NCBI GenBank assembly: GCA_002434245.1 | Contig: DJJR01000052.1 | Coordinates: 59,857 to 104,339 of the forward strand | Length of the DNA stretch: 44,483 nt | Direction: 5' to 3' | Source of the DNA: Pelosinus fermentans | Lineage (GTDB): Bacteria; Bacillota; Negativicutes; DSM-13327 | Shown: one piece after another, positions 35,160 to 44,174 of the stretch | Position numbering within the stretch: the stretch's first letter is position 1 | Layout of the letters: every line of letters begins with the position of its first letter | Translations under genes and position numbers: made by a program | The notes under the pieces: model-generated | Told to the model about the DNA's origin: nothing | The model's input: the letters and a program-made list of their open reading frames with translations, nothing else | Databases searched by the model: none

Positions 35160-35660
35160 TTACTCAGTACGAGTCGAGCACATGGGAGCAGTTAGCTGGG
35201 TGAATACATTCAGATTGGGCTGCCCTAAGCTGATTCCATTCGTTAGGCGATTGGAATGAAACGAAATGATGACACTTGTGATTTTTGCCAAGCCGCTAGG
35301 TGTTGGAATCCCTCGCAGAGGATTATAATCCAGTGGAGCAACATAATAACTCAGCGTTCCATTACTATTTACAATTAAGCGATTGGGATCAAAACCATCG
35401 GAAGTATACACCACTCCTAAAGGAGCCGCAGGCCAAACACCTCGATCCGTTACAAAGAACACCGTATATACGCCAAGGGGGATTAAACCTTGGGCCGCTA
35501 TTTGAATATGCCCTTCATTTCCTCTGCCACAAATTTCACCTGTAGCGGTGGCCTGCAGCCAAAATGACAAAGCAATCGCAGGCGGTCGATTGGCTGACAA
35601 TGTTTCAAATATAAGATCACAGCAGCCATCGCAATATTTTGATTTTCTATCCTCTTCCAC
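35160..35660 (-). CDS. Hypothetical protein, 166 aa
   Basis: GTG start with aaggaggg 5 nt upstream. No signal peptide. Residues 8-14 contain a KYCDGCCD cysteine cluster, with further Cys at about 44 and near the C-terminus (PMCSTRTE). The rest alternates strands and turns, rich in Gly, Pro and Asn (for example GLIPLGVYTVFFVTDRG), suggesting a beta-sandwich. I do not recognise the family. It stands alone between a hairpin and repeat copy 7. Confidence 0.6.
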   Translation of the reverse strand: MEEDRKSKYCDGCCDLIFETLSANRPPAIALSFWLQATATGEICGRGNEGHIQIAAQGLIPLGVYTVFFVTDRGVWPAAPLGVVYTSDGFDPNRLIVNSNGTLSYYVAPLDYNPLRGIPTPSGLAKITSVIISFHSNRLTNGISLGQPNLNVFTQLTAPMCSTRTE

Positions 35661-35774
35661 ACTATCCCTCCTTATGAAAATACTATATAAAGTTTAATCG
35701 ATTAAACTTCTTGCTTTTATCTCTTTTATATATGGTATGCCTCTAATAGAAGAAATGTGAAAAAAAGCAGAATT

Positions 35775-35858
35775 ATTTTCGAAAGCGAAGAGCACGAAGA
35801 GATAGTATGCCTCTTCGTGCTCTTTGCTTTTCTTCGTAACCTTTGCGCTTCATTTTTA
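35775..35858. repeat. Dispersed intergenic repeat, copy 7
   Basis: gaaagcgaagagcacgaagag ... ctcttcgtgctctttgcttttcttcg, a near-perfect inverted repeat followed by aacctttgcgcttc. Lies in the 282-bp gap between the hypothetical gene and the livK-like gene. Its small open frames are by-products. Confidence 0.78.
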
Positions 35859-35942
35859 CAAAATGCTATATATTCTATATTGGAAAATACAACGCTTAGA
35901 TAATATCTTAGTGATAGATGATGCGATAGGAACATCATCTTA

Positions 35943-37109
35943 CTAAGGTTTAACAGTTGCTTTAAACACTTGTTTGCCATCTTTCATTTCAATAATTACA
36001 ACACTTTTTACTGCATCATGAGTAGCATTTAATGTTGTGCTCCCTGTTATTGCAGGATAGTCTTTTGTCCCAGCCAAGGCTTCACGAATTTTTTCTGGAT
36101 CAAGGCTATTGGCGCGTTTAATGGCATCAATAATGATATTTGCAGCATCATAGCCCAGTACAGCCATCGCATCCGGCACTTGGCCATATTCTTTTTTATA
36201 TGCTTCTACAAAAGCTTGGGAAGTGGCACTGGTATCATCCACGGAGTAATGGTTGGTAAAATAGGTATTATTTAGTGCTGCACTAGTTCCAACCTCCACT
36301 AGTTTTGGTGAGTCCCAGCCGTCTCCTCCTAGAATTGGCACCGTAATACCAATTTCTCGAGCTTGTTTCACAATTTTTCCTACTTCTTCATAATAGCCAG
36401 GAATATAAATAATTTCAGCATTTAGCGCTTTTATTTTGGTTAAGATGGTCTTGAAATCCTGATCTTTTTGCAAATATGCTTCTTCCGCTAAAATACTACC
36501 GCCGCCTTTGGTATAGGCCTCTTTAAAGAAGGTAGACAAGCCTTTGCTATAATCACTGCTGTTATCTACCAACATAACAGCCTTATTCAAATGCAGCGTA
36601 TTCAGCGCAAAATTTGCACCCACTGTGCCTTGAAAAGGATCGATAAAACACACGCGGAAAGTATAATTTTTAACTTTACCACTTGCTTCATCCACTGTTA
36701 CCTTAGGGTTTGTCGCGCCTACAGCAACAAAAGGAACTTTAGTCGCCTCTGCCACACTAGAGGTGGCAATTGCATTCGAACTCGCAAAAATACCTGTCAC
36801 TGCCACAACTTTATCCTGAGATGCAAGCTTGGTCATCGCGTTGGCTGACTCAGAAGGTTCACTTTTATTATCAGCAATCACAGCCTGAATTTGCTTTCCA
36901 AGAATACCGCCTTTCGCATTGGCCTCTTTAATTGCCATTTTGGCACCATTGGCAGATGAGGTACCCATGGTTGCATTACCGCCAGTCATTTCATTCAAAA
37001 CACCAATTTTAATATCCTTGGAAGTAGAATCACCGCATCCCGTCAGCATTCCCGCTATTACTAAAACCATTAAAGATACCACCACAAGTTTAAAACCCGA
37101 TTTGCACAT
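35943..37109 (-). CDS. LivK-type ABC transporter substrate-binding lipoprotein, orphan
   Basis: 388 aa. The lipoprotein signal has the lipobox LTGC with Cys 25. The type I periplasmic-binding fold shows KIGVLNEMTGGNATMG, NGAKMAIKEANAKGGILG, NKSEPSESANAMTKLASQD, and GVFASSNAIA-like ligand loop. Family members bind branched-chain amino acids, other amino acids or amides. No permease or ATPase genes are adjacent. ATG 37109 is preceded by aagggagacgatgat; the longer open frame to 37145 lacks a signal. Expression is probably controlled by the tandem glycine riboswitch upstream, which suggests glycine or a derivative as ligand or signal. Confidence 0.88.
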   Translation of the reverse strand: MCKSGFKLVVVSLMVLVIAGMLTGCGDSTSKDIKIGVLNEMTGGNATMGTSSANGAKMAIKEANAKGGILGKQIQAVIADNKSEPSESANAMTKLASQDKVVAVTGIFASSNAIATSSVAEATKVPFVAVGATNPKVTVDEASGKVKNYTFRVCFIDPFQGTVGANFALNTLHLNKAVMLVDNSSDYSKGLSTFFKEAYTKGGGSILAEEAYLQKDQDFKTILTKIKALNAEIIYIPGYYEEVGKIVKQAREIGITVPILGGDGWDSPKLVEVGTSAALNNTYFTNHYSVDDTSATSQAFVEAYKKEYGQVPDAMAVLGYDAANIIIDAIKRANSLDPEKIREALAGTKDYPAITGSTTLNATHDAVKSVVIIEMKDGKQVFKATVKP

Positions 37110-37244
37110 ATCATCGTCTCCCTTTTTAATCATGTAATTGCACAAAATACATCTTTAATGCACTCTGGATTCTTCTTAAGGCAACGACAAGCCAGACTAA
37201 GAGAGAGTGTTTTTTTACTGCTTATTTCCAATGAAATTAAGCAG

Positions 37245-37283
37245 CAAAAAACAAAGAGTCAAATCACTTAGTGATTTGACTCT
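37245..37283 (-). terminator. Terminator hairpin of the glycine riboswitch expression platform
   Basis: agagtcaaatcac / gtgatttgactct, 13 perfect pairs with a TTA loop, then ttgtttttt on the minus strand. It lies between the aptamers and the livK-like gene, as expected for a transcriptional switch. Confidence 0.85.
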
Positions 37284-37364
37284 GGATAAACAAATGAATC
37301 CGCTAAAAGCGCTTTCAGCATCACAATATAAAGAGATCTAAATCATCCCCGTATATTGCGAATT

Positions 37365-37535
37365 TGTCTCTGTCCTTTTGCCTGAGAGATTTGTCAGCAA
37401 TACGATTGCTGTGTTTCACCTTCGGCGCCCTGTATAAGAGTCTCTCCAGAGTCCCGTCCATTTACGGTTCTACTCGGTGGTCCGAGTGCCTGAGAGTTTT
37501 ACTCCTTCGGCGGGCTATTAAGCCACTCTCCCGCA
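37365..37535 (-). ncRNA. Tandem glycine riboswitch
   Basis: Two aptamers in series on the minus strand. Aptamer 1 has gcgggagagtggct, then gccgaaggagtaaaactctcaggc. Aptamer 2 has gactctggagagac, then gcgccgaaggtgaaac ... aaatctctcaggcaaaaggacagag. These match the conserved glycine-riboswitch strands: ggagag, ccgaagg, ctctcaggcaaaaggacag. The short linker between them is typical of cooperative tandem glycine aptamers. The target gene is a LivK-like binding protein, not gcvT. Confidence 0.95.
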
Positions 37536-37589
37536 AAATTCATCCGGAAAACATATGTAGTTGTAGCAAGTACATTTGCTGTAAGTATT

Positions 37590-37618
37590 ATTATAAAACA
37601 ACACATCAAATAATTCAA
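37590..37618 (-). promoter_or_regulatory. Sigma-A promoter for the glycine riboswitch
   Basis: Minus-strand TTGAAT (37613-37618), 17-bp spacer, TATAAT (37590-37595), about 50 nt upstream of aptamer 1. Confidence 0.8.
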
Positions 37619-37677
37619 TAGTAAATAAGTAAGTTTTTTCAGCATCTTTGTCTTTTTATTCTATTCCGGCTGAACAT

Positions 37678-37880
37678 ATAAAACAGAATGGAACCACACC
37701 CAAGAGTAGAGAACACAGAAATAGACGGGAAAAATAAAGCATTTTTGAAACGCGAAGATGCGAAGAGAAAGAAGAACACGAAGTAAAGATGCCGAACCGC
37801 AGAGGACACAGAGAAAAGATAGATAAGGTTAAAAATCCCCCTCAGCGTCCTCTGCGTCTCTGCGGTTAAATCATTCTTCC
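37678..37880. repeat. Dispersed intergenic repeats, copy 8 (three units)
   Basis: aatggaaccacacccaagagtagagaacacag, then tttgaaacgcgaagatgcgaagag, then gaaccgcagaggacacagag ... cctctgcgtctctgcggtta, an inverted pair. An open frame of 126 codons (37639-38019, minus) runs through these repeats and is not credible as a gene. Confidence 0.8.
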
Positions 37881-37887
37881 CGTCCTT

Positions 37888-37948
37888 TGTCATTGCGAGT
37901 GTCAGCGAAGCAATCCCCTTCTTGCTAAGAGATTGCTTCGCTATGACA
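37888..37948. repeat. Different inverted repeat, cattgcgag/gaagcaatc type
   Basis: tgtcat ... agcgaagcaatc ... gattgcttcgct-atgaca; about 18 paired bases around a 20-nt loop. A word family distinct from the cagagg and cgaagacgc repeats, seen once in this window. Confidence 0.7.
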
Positions 37949-38002
37949 GATTGATGTTCCTTTCTACATCTGCTGAAAATTACAAATTCTAGTATATTAC
38001 CG

Positions 38003-38043
38003 AAAAGAGGCCTCCCCAATCCTATATTGAGGCGACCTCTTTC
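38003..38043 (-). terminator. Terminator of the glucarate operon
   Basis: Minus strand aaagaggtcgcctc ... gaggcctctttt, with a 3-nt bulge, ending in tttt. It lies 6 nt after the garR-like stop. Confidence 0.75.
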
Positions 38044-38048
38044 ATCGG

Positions 38049-38933
38049 CTAGCGTTTTACTTCAACTTTAGCCATCTTTTCGTAATATTTTACTAAACTG
38101 CCATGATCTCCATCGCCCATGCCATCTACTTTAAGAGCCTGCATCATTTCCATCACAGCTGCAGTCAGAGGCAATGGAACCCCCATATCATGAGATGTTT
38201 CCAATACATTCGCTAAATCCTTAATATGAAGGCTGATACGAAATCCCGGATCAAATTTACGATCCATCATAAGAGGTGCTTTGGCATCCAGAACCGTACT
38301 TCCAGCTAAACCGCCGCGGATTGCCTGGTACACCAAATCCGGTTCTACCCCTGCTTTGCTGGCTAATACCAATGCCTCTGAAACTGCTGCAATATTTAGA
38401 GCAACAATGACCTGGTTAGCAAGTTTGGTCACGTTTCCCGCACCTACTTCACCGGTCCGTACAACAGATCCAGCCATGGCCTTCATTACAGGATAGCATG
38501 TGTCAAATACTTCTTGCTTGCCGCCAACCATTACAGACATGGTGCCATCAATGGCTTTTGGTTCGCCACCGCTTACGGGAGCATCTAACATTTCCACGCC
38601 TTTTTCAGCAAGTTTTGCTGCTAATTCGCGACTTACCAAAGGAGCAATGGAACTCATATCGATGAAAACAGTACCTTTTTTTGCCCCATCAAGTACACCA
38701 TTTTCTCCTAAAACTACTTCTTTTACATGAGGTGAGTTAGGCAGCATGGTAATAATAATGTCAGCCTGCTGAGCTGCCTCTTTAGCCGTAGCTGCACTCT
38801 TTGCTCCTGCTGCTACCACTTCATCAACTGCCTTTTGATTTCTATCCACGACAATAAGTTCATAGCCTGCTTTAAGTAAGTTTTTACTCATAGGTTTCCC
38901 CATAATTCCTAGTCCAATAAATCCAATTTTCAT
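38049..38933 (-). CDS. garR: 2-hydroxy-3-oxopropionate (tartronate semialdehyde) reductase
   Basis: 294 aa, beta-hydroxyacid dehydrogenase family. The N-terminus GFIGLGIMGKPMSKNLLKAG is the NAD(P) fold, followed by the DAPVSGGEPKA substrate loop, the catalytic Lys in GNVTKLANQ, and KDLANVLE. It reduces tartronate semialdehyde to D-glycerate. I chose ATG 38933, 8 nt after aaaggagt; the longer frame overlaps the upstream gudD. Last gene of the glucarate operon, 61 nt after gudD. Confidence 0.92.
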   Translation of the reverse strand: MKIGFIGLGIMGKPMSKNLLKAGYELIVVDRNQKAVDEVVAAGAKSAATAKEAAQQADIIITMLPNSPHVKEVVLGENGVLDGAKKGTVFIDMSSIAPLVSRELAAKLAEKGVEMLDAPVSGGEPKAIDGTMSVMVGGKQEVFDTCYPVMKAMAGSVVRTGEVGAGNVTKLANQVIVALNIAAVSEALVLASKAGVEPDLVYQAIRGGLAGSTVLDAKAPLMMDRKFDPGFRISLHIKDLANVLETSHDMGVPLPLTAAVMEMMQALKVDGMGDGDHGSLVKYYEKMAKVEVKR

Positions 38934-38994
38934 TTTCTTTACTCCTTTATTTTTCAATTTACGAGTTACCAATAACCTATCTTTTTCTCTGCCT

Positions 38995-40350
38995 TTAGCG
39001 AACCAAGCAAGGCCGTTTGTTATCAAATTTCCAATCGGGAATCAGGTACTGCATCGCCATAGCATCATTCCGTGCACCTAAGCAATTTCCTACATAGAGT
39101 TTGTGTGCTTTTTCAATCTGCACCATATCTACTTCGACTCCCAAACCTGGCTTATCAGGAACAGCTACCATTCCACCAATTATTTTAAATGGCTCTTTAG
39201 TCAAACGTTCTTGACCTTCCTGCCAAATCCAGTGTGTATCTAGAGCTGCGATTTTTCCAGGCGCAGCAGCTCCCACATGGGTAAACATTGCCAGAGAAAT
39301 GTCAAAGTGATTATTAGAATGAGATCCCCAGGTTAATCCCCATTCATGACACATCTGGGCAACTCGCACTGAACCTTGCATGGTCCAGAAGTGAGGATCA
39401 GCTAAAGGAATATCCACGGAATGTAACTGAATGGTATGCCCCATCTGACGCCAATCAGTAGCGATCATATTGGTAGCCGTCGGCAGTCCTGTCGCCCGCC
39501 GAAACTCAGCCATTACTTCACGCCCAGAATATCCATTCTCAGCTCCGCAAGGATCTTCAGCGTAAGCTAATACATGATGCTTATTGCTGCATAACCGAAT
39601 TGCTTCGTCCAAAGACCATGCACCATTCGGATCAATGGTAATACGCGCTCTTGGGAAACGCTCAGCCAACGCCGTAACCGCTTCAATCTCTTGATCGCCG
39701 CTTAGCACACCGCCCTTTAGCTTAAAGTCATAAAAACCGTAAAGCTCATGAGTAGCTTCAGCCAGCCGGACAACAGCCTCCGGAGTTAACGCCTCCTCAT
39801 GGCGCAGTCGGTACCAATCATTTTTTGCATCCTGATTACTCAGATACGGCAGATCGGTCTTGGTGCGGTCGCCAACGTAGAACAGATACCCCAGCATTTC
39901 CACTTCCTTGCGCTGCTGACCTTGACCAAGCAATGCGGCAACGGGCACGCCTAGAAATTTGCCCACCAAATCCAGTAGTGCAGCTTCCAAGGCCGTGACA
40001 ACATGAATGGCAATGCGCAAATCGAAAGTTTGCAACCCTCGTCCGGCAGAATCTCGATCTGCAAAACTCTGTCTTACGATATTAAGAATATTGTTGTAAA
40101 CACCAATTGATTTGCCAATGACCAAATCTTTCGCATCTTCCAAGGTCTGGCGAATGCGTTCCCCTCCAGGAACCTCTCCTACGCCTGTGTTACCTGCATT
40201 GTCTTTTAGAATCACGATATTACGAGTAAAAAAGGGACTATGGGCACCACTGAGATTTAAGAGCATACTATCGTGACCTGCAACAGGAATCACCTGCATT
40301 TCAGTAATAATGGGCGCAGACGAACTGCTTTGTTTTGTGCTTTTCTCCAT
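38995..40350 (-). CDS. gudD: D-glucarate dehydratase
   Basis: 451 aa, enolase superfamily. Very close to E. coli GudD (446 aa) in sequence pattern: [22 protein letters not shown] (Lys base), [14 protein letters not shown] and NMIATDW (metal ligands), [11 protein letters not shown] (His base), and KRPCLVR at the end. It removes water from D-glucarate (or L-idarate) to give 5-keto-4-deoxyglucarate. Fourth gene of the operon; the 88-nt gap upstream holds no obvious promoter. Confidence 0.95.
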   Translation of the reverse strand: MEKSTKQSSSSAPIITEMQVIPVAGHDSMLLNLSGAHSPFFTRNIVILKDNAGNTGVGEVPGGERIRQTLEDAKDLVIGKSIGVYNNILNIVRQSFADRDSAGRGLQTFDLRIAIHVVTALEAALLDLVGKFLGVPVAALLGQGQQRKEVEMLGYLFYVGDRTKTDLPYLSNQDAKNDWYRLRHEEALTPEAVVRLAEATHELYGFYDFKLKGGVLSGDQEIEAVTALAERFPRARITIDPNGAWSLDEAIRLCSNKHHVLAYAEDPCGAENGYSGREVMAEFRRATGLPTATNMIATDWRQMGHTIQLHSVDIPLADPHFWTMQGSVRVAQMCHEWGLTWGSHSNNHFDISLAMFTHVGAAAPGKIAALDTHWIWQEGQERLTKEPFKIIGGMVAVPDKPGLGVEVDMVQIEKAHKLYVGNCLGARNDAMAMQYLIPDWKFDNKRPCLVR

Positions 40351-40438
40351 CTTGCATCACCCCTAATTATAATATTTTTTTATCCTTAGACTATATATGC
40401 TGAAATAAACAGTCTACGTGAAATCGTTAGGGATGAAA

Positions 40439-41353
40439 TTATTTCAATAACCCCATCTCAATTAGCACCTTAGAAAGTTGCTCTCTCTCACTATGAGTCA
40501 TCGATCCTGCCGGCTCCATACATGGTCCAGCTTCGATCCCCAATAAGATCAGCGATTCTTTAATTACTGCCGGAAACGTACCAATGGAAAAGGCAATCCG
40601 AAGAGGTGCCAGAGCAAACTGGGCTTTTAAGGCTCCTGCTAAATCACCTGCCATATATTTTTCGTAAATGTCAGCACACAGCCTTGGTGCTACATTGGCA
40701 CAAGATGCAATGGAACCAGTGGCACCATATAAAAGGGCTCCATAGATAAGAGTGTCCCTTCCCATAAGCACAGAGAAATCCTCTCTGCCTTGGGTCAAAC
40801 GGATATATTCAGCAGTCAAGGTCAAATCACCGCTGGAATCCTTGATGCTCACGATATTTGGTATTTCAGCCAGCTTCGCTACGGTTGCAGGCGCAAGATT
40901 CACACCTGTTTTGGGTGGATTGTTGTAGAGTATGACAGGAAGAGATGTGCTTGCAGCAATGTCTTTATAGTGTTTATAGAGCTGATCTTGATTAGGAGTA
41001 ACAAACATCGGTGTTAAAACCGACACTGCATCCACTTTACATTCTTCCGCTAATTGAGTCAGCATGATACTCTCCCGAGTCGTGATCCCATTGGTGCCTG
41101 CATAAACGGGAACTCTGCCTTTTACTTCATCCATGGTAATCTGAATGATTTCTCGCTTTTCTTCAGGTGTTAGACCGTAAAATTCCCCAGTTGTCCCAGT
41201 TATAAATAATCCATGGACACCACCGTCAATTAGATAATTAACCAGCTTGCGCATAGCTTTCTCGTTAAATTTTTCTTCTGCTGTAAGAGGTGTTATCACC
41301 GCCGGAATGATTCCTCTTGGTGTAAATCCTGATTTAGTTTCAGTTACTTTCAT
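40439..41353 (-). CDS. DapA/NAL-family aldolase, probable ketodeoxyglucarate aldolase
   Basis: 304 aa. Class I Schiff-base TIM barrel: GTTGEFYGL, the Tyr in ILYNNPPKTG, the Lys in VSIKDSSGD, and GATGSIASCANV. The family includes DapA, N-acetylneuraminate lyase, KDG aldolases and the dehydratase KdgD. KdgD usually reads GGTGEFF at the first motif, whereas this protein has GTTGE. A garR gene and no oxoglutarate semialdehyde dehydrogenase follow, so cleavage of 5-keto-4-deoxyglucarate to pyruvate and tartronate semialdehyde (the job of GarL) fits better than the KdgD reaction. That choice is an inference. Confidence 0.8.
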   Translation of the reverse strand: MKVTETKSGFTPRGIIPAVITPLTAEEKFNEKAMRKLVNYLIDGGVHGLFITGTTGEFYGLTPEEKREIIQITMDEVKGRVPVYAGTNGITTRESIMLTQLAEECKVDAVSVLTPMFVTPNQDQLYKHYKDIAASTSLPVILYNNPPKTGVNLAPATVAKLAEIPNIVSIKDSSGDLTLTAEYIRLTQGREDFSVLMGRDTLIYGALLYGATGSIASCANVAPRLCADIYEKYMAGDLAGALKAQFALAPLRIAFSIGTFPAVIKESLILLGIEAGPCMEPAGSMTHSEREQLSKVLIEMGLLK

Positions 41354-41375
41354 TACTTCCCCACCCTTAATTTAT

Positions 41376-42782
41376 TTAGCGTACCATACTAGGCCGTTTT
41401 GGATCATACTTCCAGCCAGGAATCAGGTATTGCATCGCCATAGCATCATCCCGAGCACCCTGACCAATTTTATTGTACAGTTGATTTGCTTTCTCGATTT
41501 GCCCCATATCCACTTCTACGCCAAGACCTGGTCTTTTCGGCACTTGGATCAATCCATCTGCAATTTGAAAGGGTTCTTTTGTTAAATGTTCCTGGCCTTC
41601 CTGCCAGATCCAATGGGTATCAATAGCGGTAATATTACCAGGTGCAGCAGCTGCTACATGGGTAAACATTGCCAAAGAAATATCAAAATGATTATTGGAG
41701 TGAGATCCCCATGTCAATCCCCATTCATTGCACAGCTGTGCAACACGCACTGATCCCTGCATCGTCCAGAAATGAGGGTCGGCCAGGATGATATCCACTG
41801 CATGAAGATTCGATGAATGTCCTAATTGCCGCCAATCAGTAGCGATCATGTTTGTCGCAGTCGGCATACCAGTAGCACGCCTGAATTCAGCCATAATTTC
41901 CCTGCCGGAATAGCCATTTTCAGGACCGCAGGGATCTTCTGCATATGCCATTATATGGTGTTTATTCTTACATAAACGGATGGATTCATCTAGTGACCAG
42001 GCACCATTGGGATCAAGAGTGATGCGTGCCTCAGGGAAGCGTTTGGCAAGAGCAGCCACAGCTTCCATTTCCTCGTCACCGCTCATCACGCCCCCTTTTA
42101 GTTTAAAATCTTTAACCCCATAGCGTGCAGTTGTCGCCTCGGCAAGCCTGACAATGGCTTCAGGCGTTAACGCTGCTTCATGACGCAAGCGCAACCAATC
42201 ATCTTTCTCATTACGATTACTAAGGTAAGGTAAATCTGTTTTTGTACAGTCACCAACGTAAAACAAGTACGCCAGGGTTCTCACAGCATCCCGCTGCTGC
42301 CCACTTCCCAGCAGTGATGCTACTGGCACATTTAGAAACTGCCCCAGCAAATCAAGCAATGGTGCTTCAATTCCCGTAAGAACATTATCGGCACGCAAAT
42401 TAATTTCATGGGGCTGTTTTAGCACAGCCTCTTCAGCAGCAGACGTTACTTTGTGCACTGTAGCTTTTGGTCCTGCTGTACTCTTTCCTAATAGCTGCTG
42501 ACGTATCGTGTTGAGGATATTGTTATATAAGCCAATGGATTGCCCAACTACAAGCGGCTCCGCTTTTTCCAGTGTCCGAAGAATGCTTTCTCCTCCTGGA
42601 ACCTCACCTACACCTGTATGTCCTAAGCTGTCTTTGAGTATCACTATTGTTCGGGTAAAAAAAGGACCGTGTGCACCGCAAAGATTCAACAGCATGCTGT
42701 CATAACCGGCTACGGGTATGACTTTCATTTCGGTAATAATCGGTGTACCTGAATAAGTACCGCCGCTTACTTTATTATTCAT
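41376..42782 (-). CDS. Second glucarate dehydratase homologue (GudX-like)
   Basis: 468 aa. Paralogue of the gudD product, sharing [32 protein letters not shown] and [11 protein letters not shown], so the catalytic Lys and His and the three metal ligands are all present. It differs in the segment of about 95-135, where the conserved [11 protein letters not shown] is replaced by a longer unrelated stretch ([18 protein letters not shown]). That segment is close to the active-site lid, so substrate preference may differ. E. coli has a similar GudD/GudX pair. ATG after aaaggaggctttt; 18 nt after the MFS gene. Confidence 0.88.
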   Translation of the reverse strand: MNNKVSGGTYSGTPIITEMKVIPVAGYDSMLLNLCGAHGPFFTRTIVILKDSLGHTGVGEVPGGESILRTLEKAEPLVVGQSIGLYNNILNTIRQQLLGKSTAGPKATVHKVTSAAEEAVLKQPHEINLRADNVLTGIEAPLLDLLGQFLNVPVASLLGSGQQRDAVRTLAYLFYVGDCTKTDLPYLSNRNEKDDWLRLRHEAALTPEAIVRLAEATTARYGVKDFKLKGGVMSGDEEMEAVAALAKRFPEARITLDPNGAWSLDESIRLCKNKHHIMAYAEDPCGPENGYSGREIMAEFRRATGMPTATNMIATDWRQLGHSSNLHAVDIILADPHFWTMQGSVRVAQLCNEWGLTWGSHSNNHFDISLAMFTHVAAAAPGNITAIDTHWIWQEGQEHLTKEPFQIADGLIQVPKRPGLGVEVDMGQIEKANQLYNKIGQGARDDAMAMQYLIPGWKYDPKRPSMVR

Positions 42783-42800
42783 AGCATTAAAAGCCTCCTT

Positions 42801-44174
42801 TTATTTAAGTTCAACCCGCTTAATTTCTCCAACAACAAACAGATAACTGACAATGGCGATAAATGCATGGAGTACAACATAGATAAGGGCACCATTAAAG
42901 GATCCTGTTGATTGAATAATATAGCCAATTGCAATCGGAGTGGTAATACTAGAAAGATTACCGCAAGTGTTTAACAACCCGCCACTCAAACCAGCAATTT
43001 GTTTTGGCGCTGTATCGGAGTTAACCGCCCAGCCAAGCGCACCAAGTCCTTTACCAAAGAAGGCTAAGGCCATGATCGCAATAATCATCCAATGGATATC
43101 TACGTAGTTACAAGCAAGCATACTCATGGATAATAACATACCAAGTACGATTGGCACTTTTCTAGCTACAGTAAGGGAATAACCCTTTTTAAGCAAGAAG
43201 TCGGATATAATACCACCCAAAATACCACCTAAGAAACCGAATATAGCTGGTACCGATGCAGCAAAACCGGCTTTGAGGATCGTCATGCCCCGGGCCTGTA
43301 CCAGGTAAACCGGAAACCAAGTAATAAAGAAATAGGTAATGGCGTTAATGCAATATTGAGCGACATAAATGCCTGCCATCATGCGATTCTGTAGCAGCTC
43401 TTTAATATATTGGAGCTTAGGGCCTTCGCCTTGACTGCTATCCTTTTTAGATTGACCTGTTTCACACTGCATATCAGATCCTTGCTGTGTACAAACCTCT
43501 TTTTTTGATTGATCGATATCGACTAGACCGCCACCTTGGGCAATATAATCAACCTCAGCTTTATTAATCATGGGATGGTCCTTAGGATTATGAATCAGCT
43601 TGTTCCATACCAATGTGAAGAGCATTCCTATTACGCCCATGACCGTAAAAACATAGTGCCAGCCAAAATTATGAATAAGCCATCCCATCAGCGGCGCGAA
43701 AAATACGGTAGCAGCATATTGGGCTGAATTAAAAATAGCTGACGCAGTACCACGCTCAGACGCTGGAAACCAGGCCGCAACAATCCGGCTGTTTGCTGGA
43801 AAAGAGGGTGCCTCAGCAACTCCAACCATGAACCGTAAAGCAAAAAGCGTCATAATTGCAGTGGCTCCAGCAAGAAAACCAACGAATCCTTGAAATAATG
43901 TAAATAAAGACCAGAAGAAAATACTATAGGCATATACCTTTTTTGAACCAAATCGATCTAAAAAATACCCTCCAGGCAATTGAAAAATAACATATGCCCA
44001 ACCAAAGGCAGAAAAGATATAACCCATTGCTATGGAATCCATTTTCAATTCCTTTGCGATGGCTGGACCAGCAAGTGAAATAGTGGCACGATCCGCATAA
44101 TTGATTACGGTAATAAAAAACAAGACGGCTACGACTAACCAGCGAACATTGGTCTTTTTAGTAGAATTGTTCAT
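42801..44174 (-). CDS. gudP: MFS transporter, glucarate/galactarate type
   Basis: 457 aa, 12 predicted membrane helices, anion:cation symporter family. The N-terminal INYADRATISLAGPAIAKEL, FQLPGGYFLDRFGSKKVY and GVAEAPSFPANSRIVAAWFP are close to GudP/GarP. The central cytoplasmic loop (about 225-260) is hydrophilic with two Cys. It would import glucarate with protons. ATG after gaggaggatatt. First gene of a five-gene catabolic operon. Confidence 0.92.
   Translation of the reverse strand: MNNSTKKTNVRWLVVAVLFFITVINYADRATISLAGPAIAKELKMDSIAMGYIFSAFGWAYVIFQLPGGYFLDRFGSKKVYAYSIFFWSLFTLFQGFVGFLAGATAIMTLFALRFMVGVAEAPSFPANSRIVAAWFPASERGTASAIFNSAQYAATVFFAPLMGWLIHNFGWHYVFTVMGVIGMLFTLVWNKLIHNPKDHPMINKAEVDYIAQGGGLVDIDQSKKEVCTQQGSDMQCETGQSKKDSSQGEGPKLQYIKELLQNRMMAGIYVAQYCINAITYFFITWFPVYLVQARGMTILKAGFAASVPAIFGFLGGILGGIISDFLLKKGYSLTVARKVPIVLGMLLSMSMLACNYVDIHWMIIAIMALAFFGKGLGALGWAVNSDTAPKQIAGLSGGLLNTCGNLSSITTPIAIGYIIQSTGSFNGALIYVVLHAFIAIVSYLFVVGEIKRVELK

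Noticed and set aside
35726..35980. 84-codon open frame on the minus strand
   Set aside because: It covers repeat copy 7 and overlaps the end of the livK-like gene; its composition is repeat-derived.
37639..38019. 126-codon open frame on the minus strand
   Set aside because: It lies entirely within dispersed repeats, a second inverted repeat and the garR terminator, and has no ribosome site.
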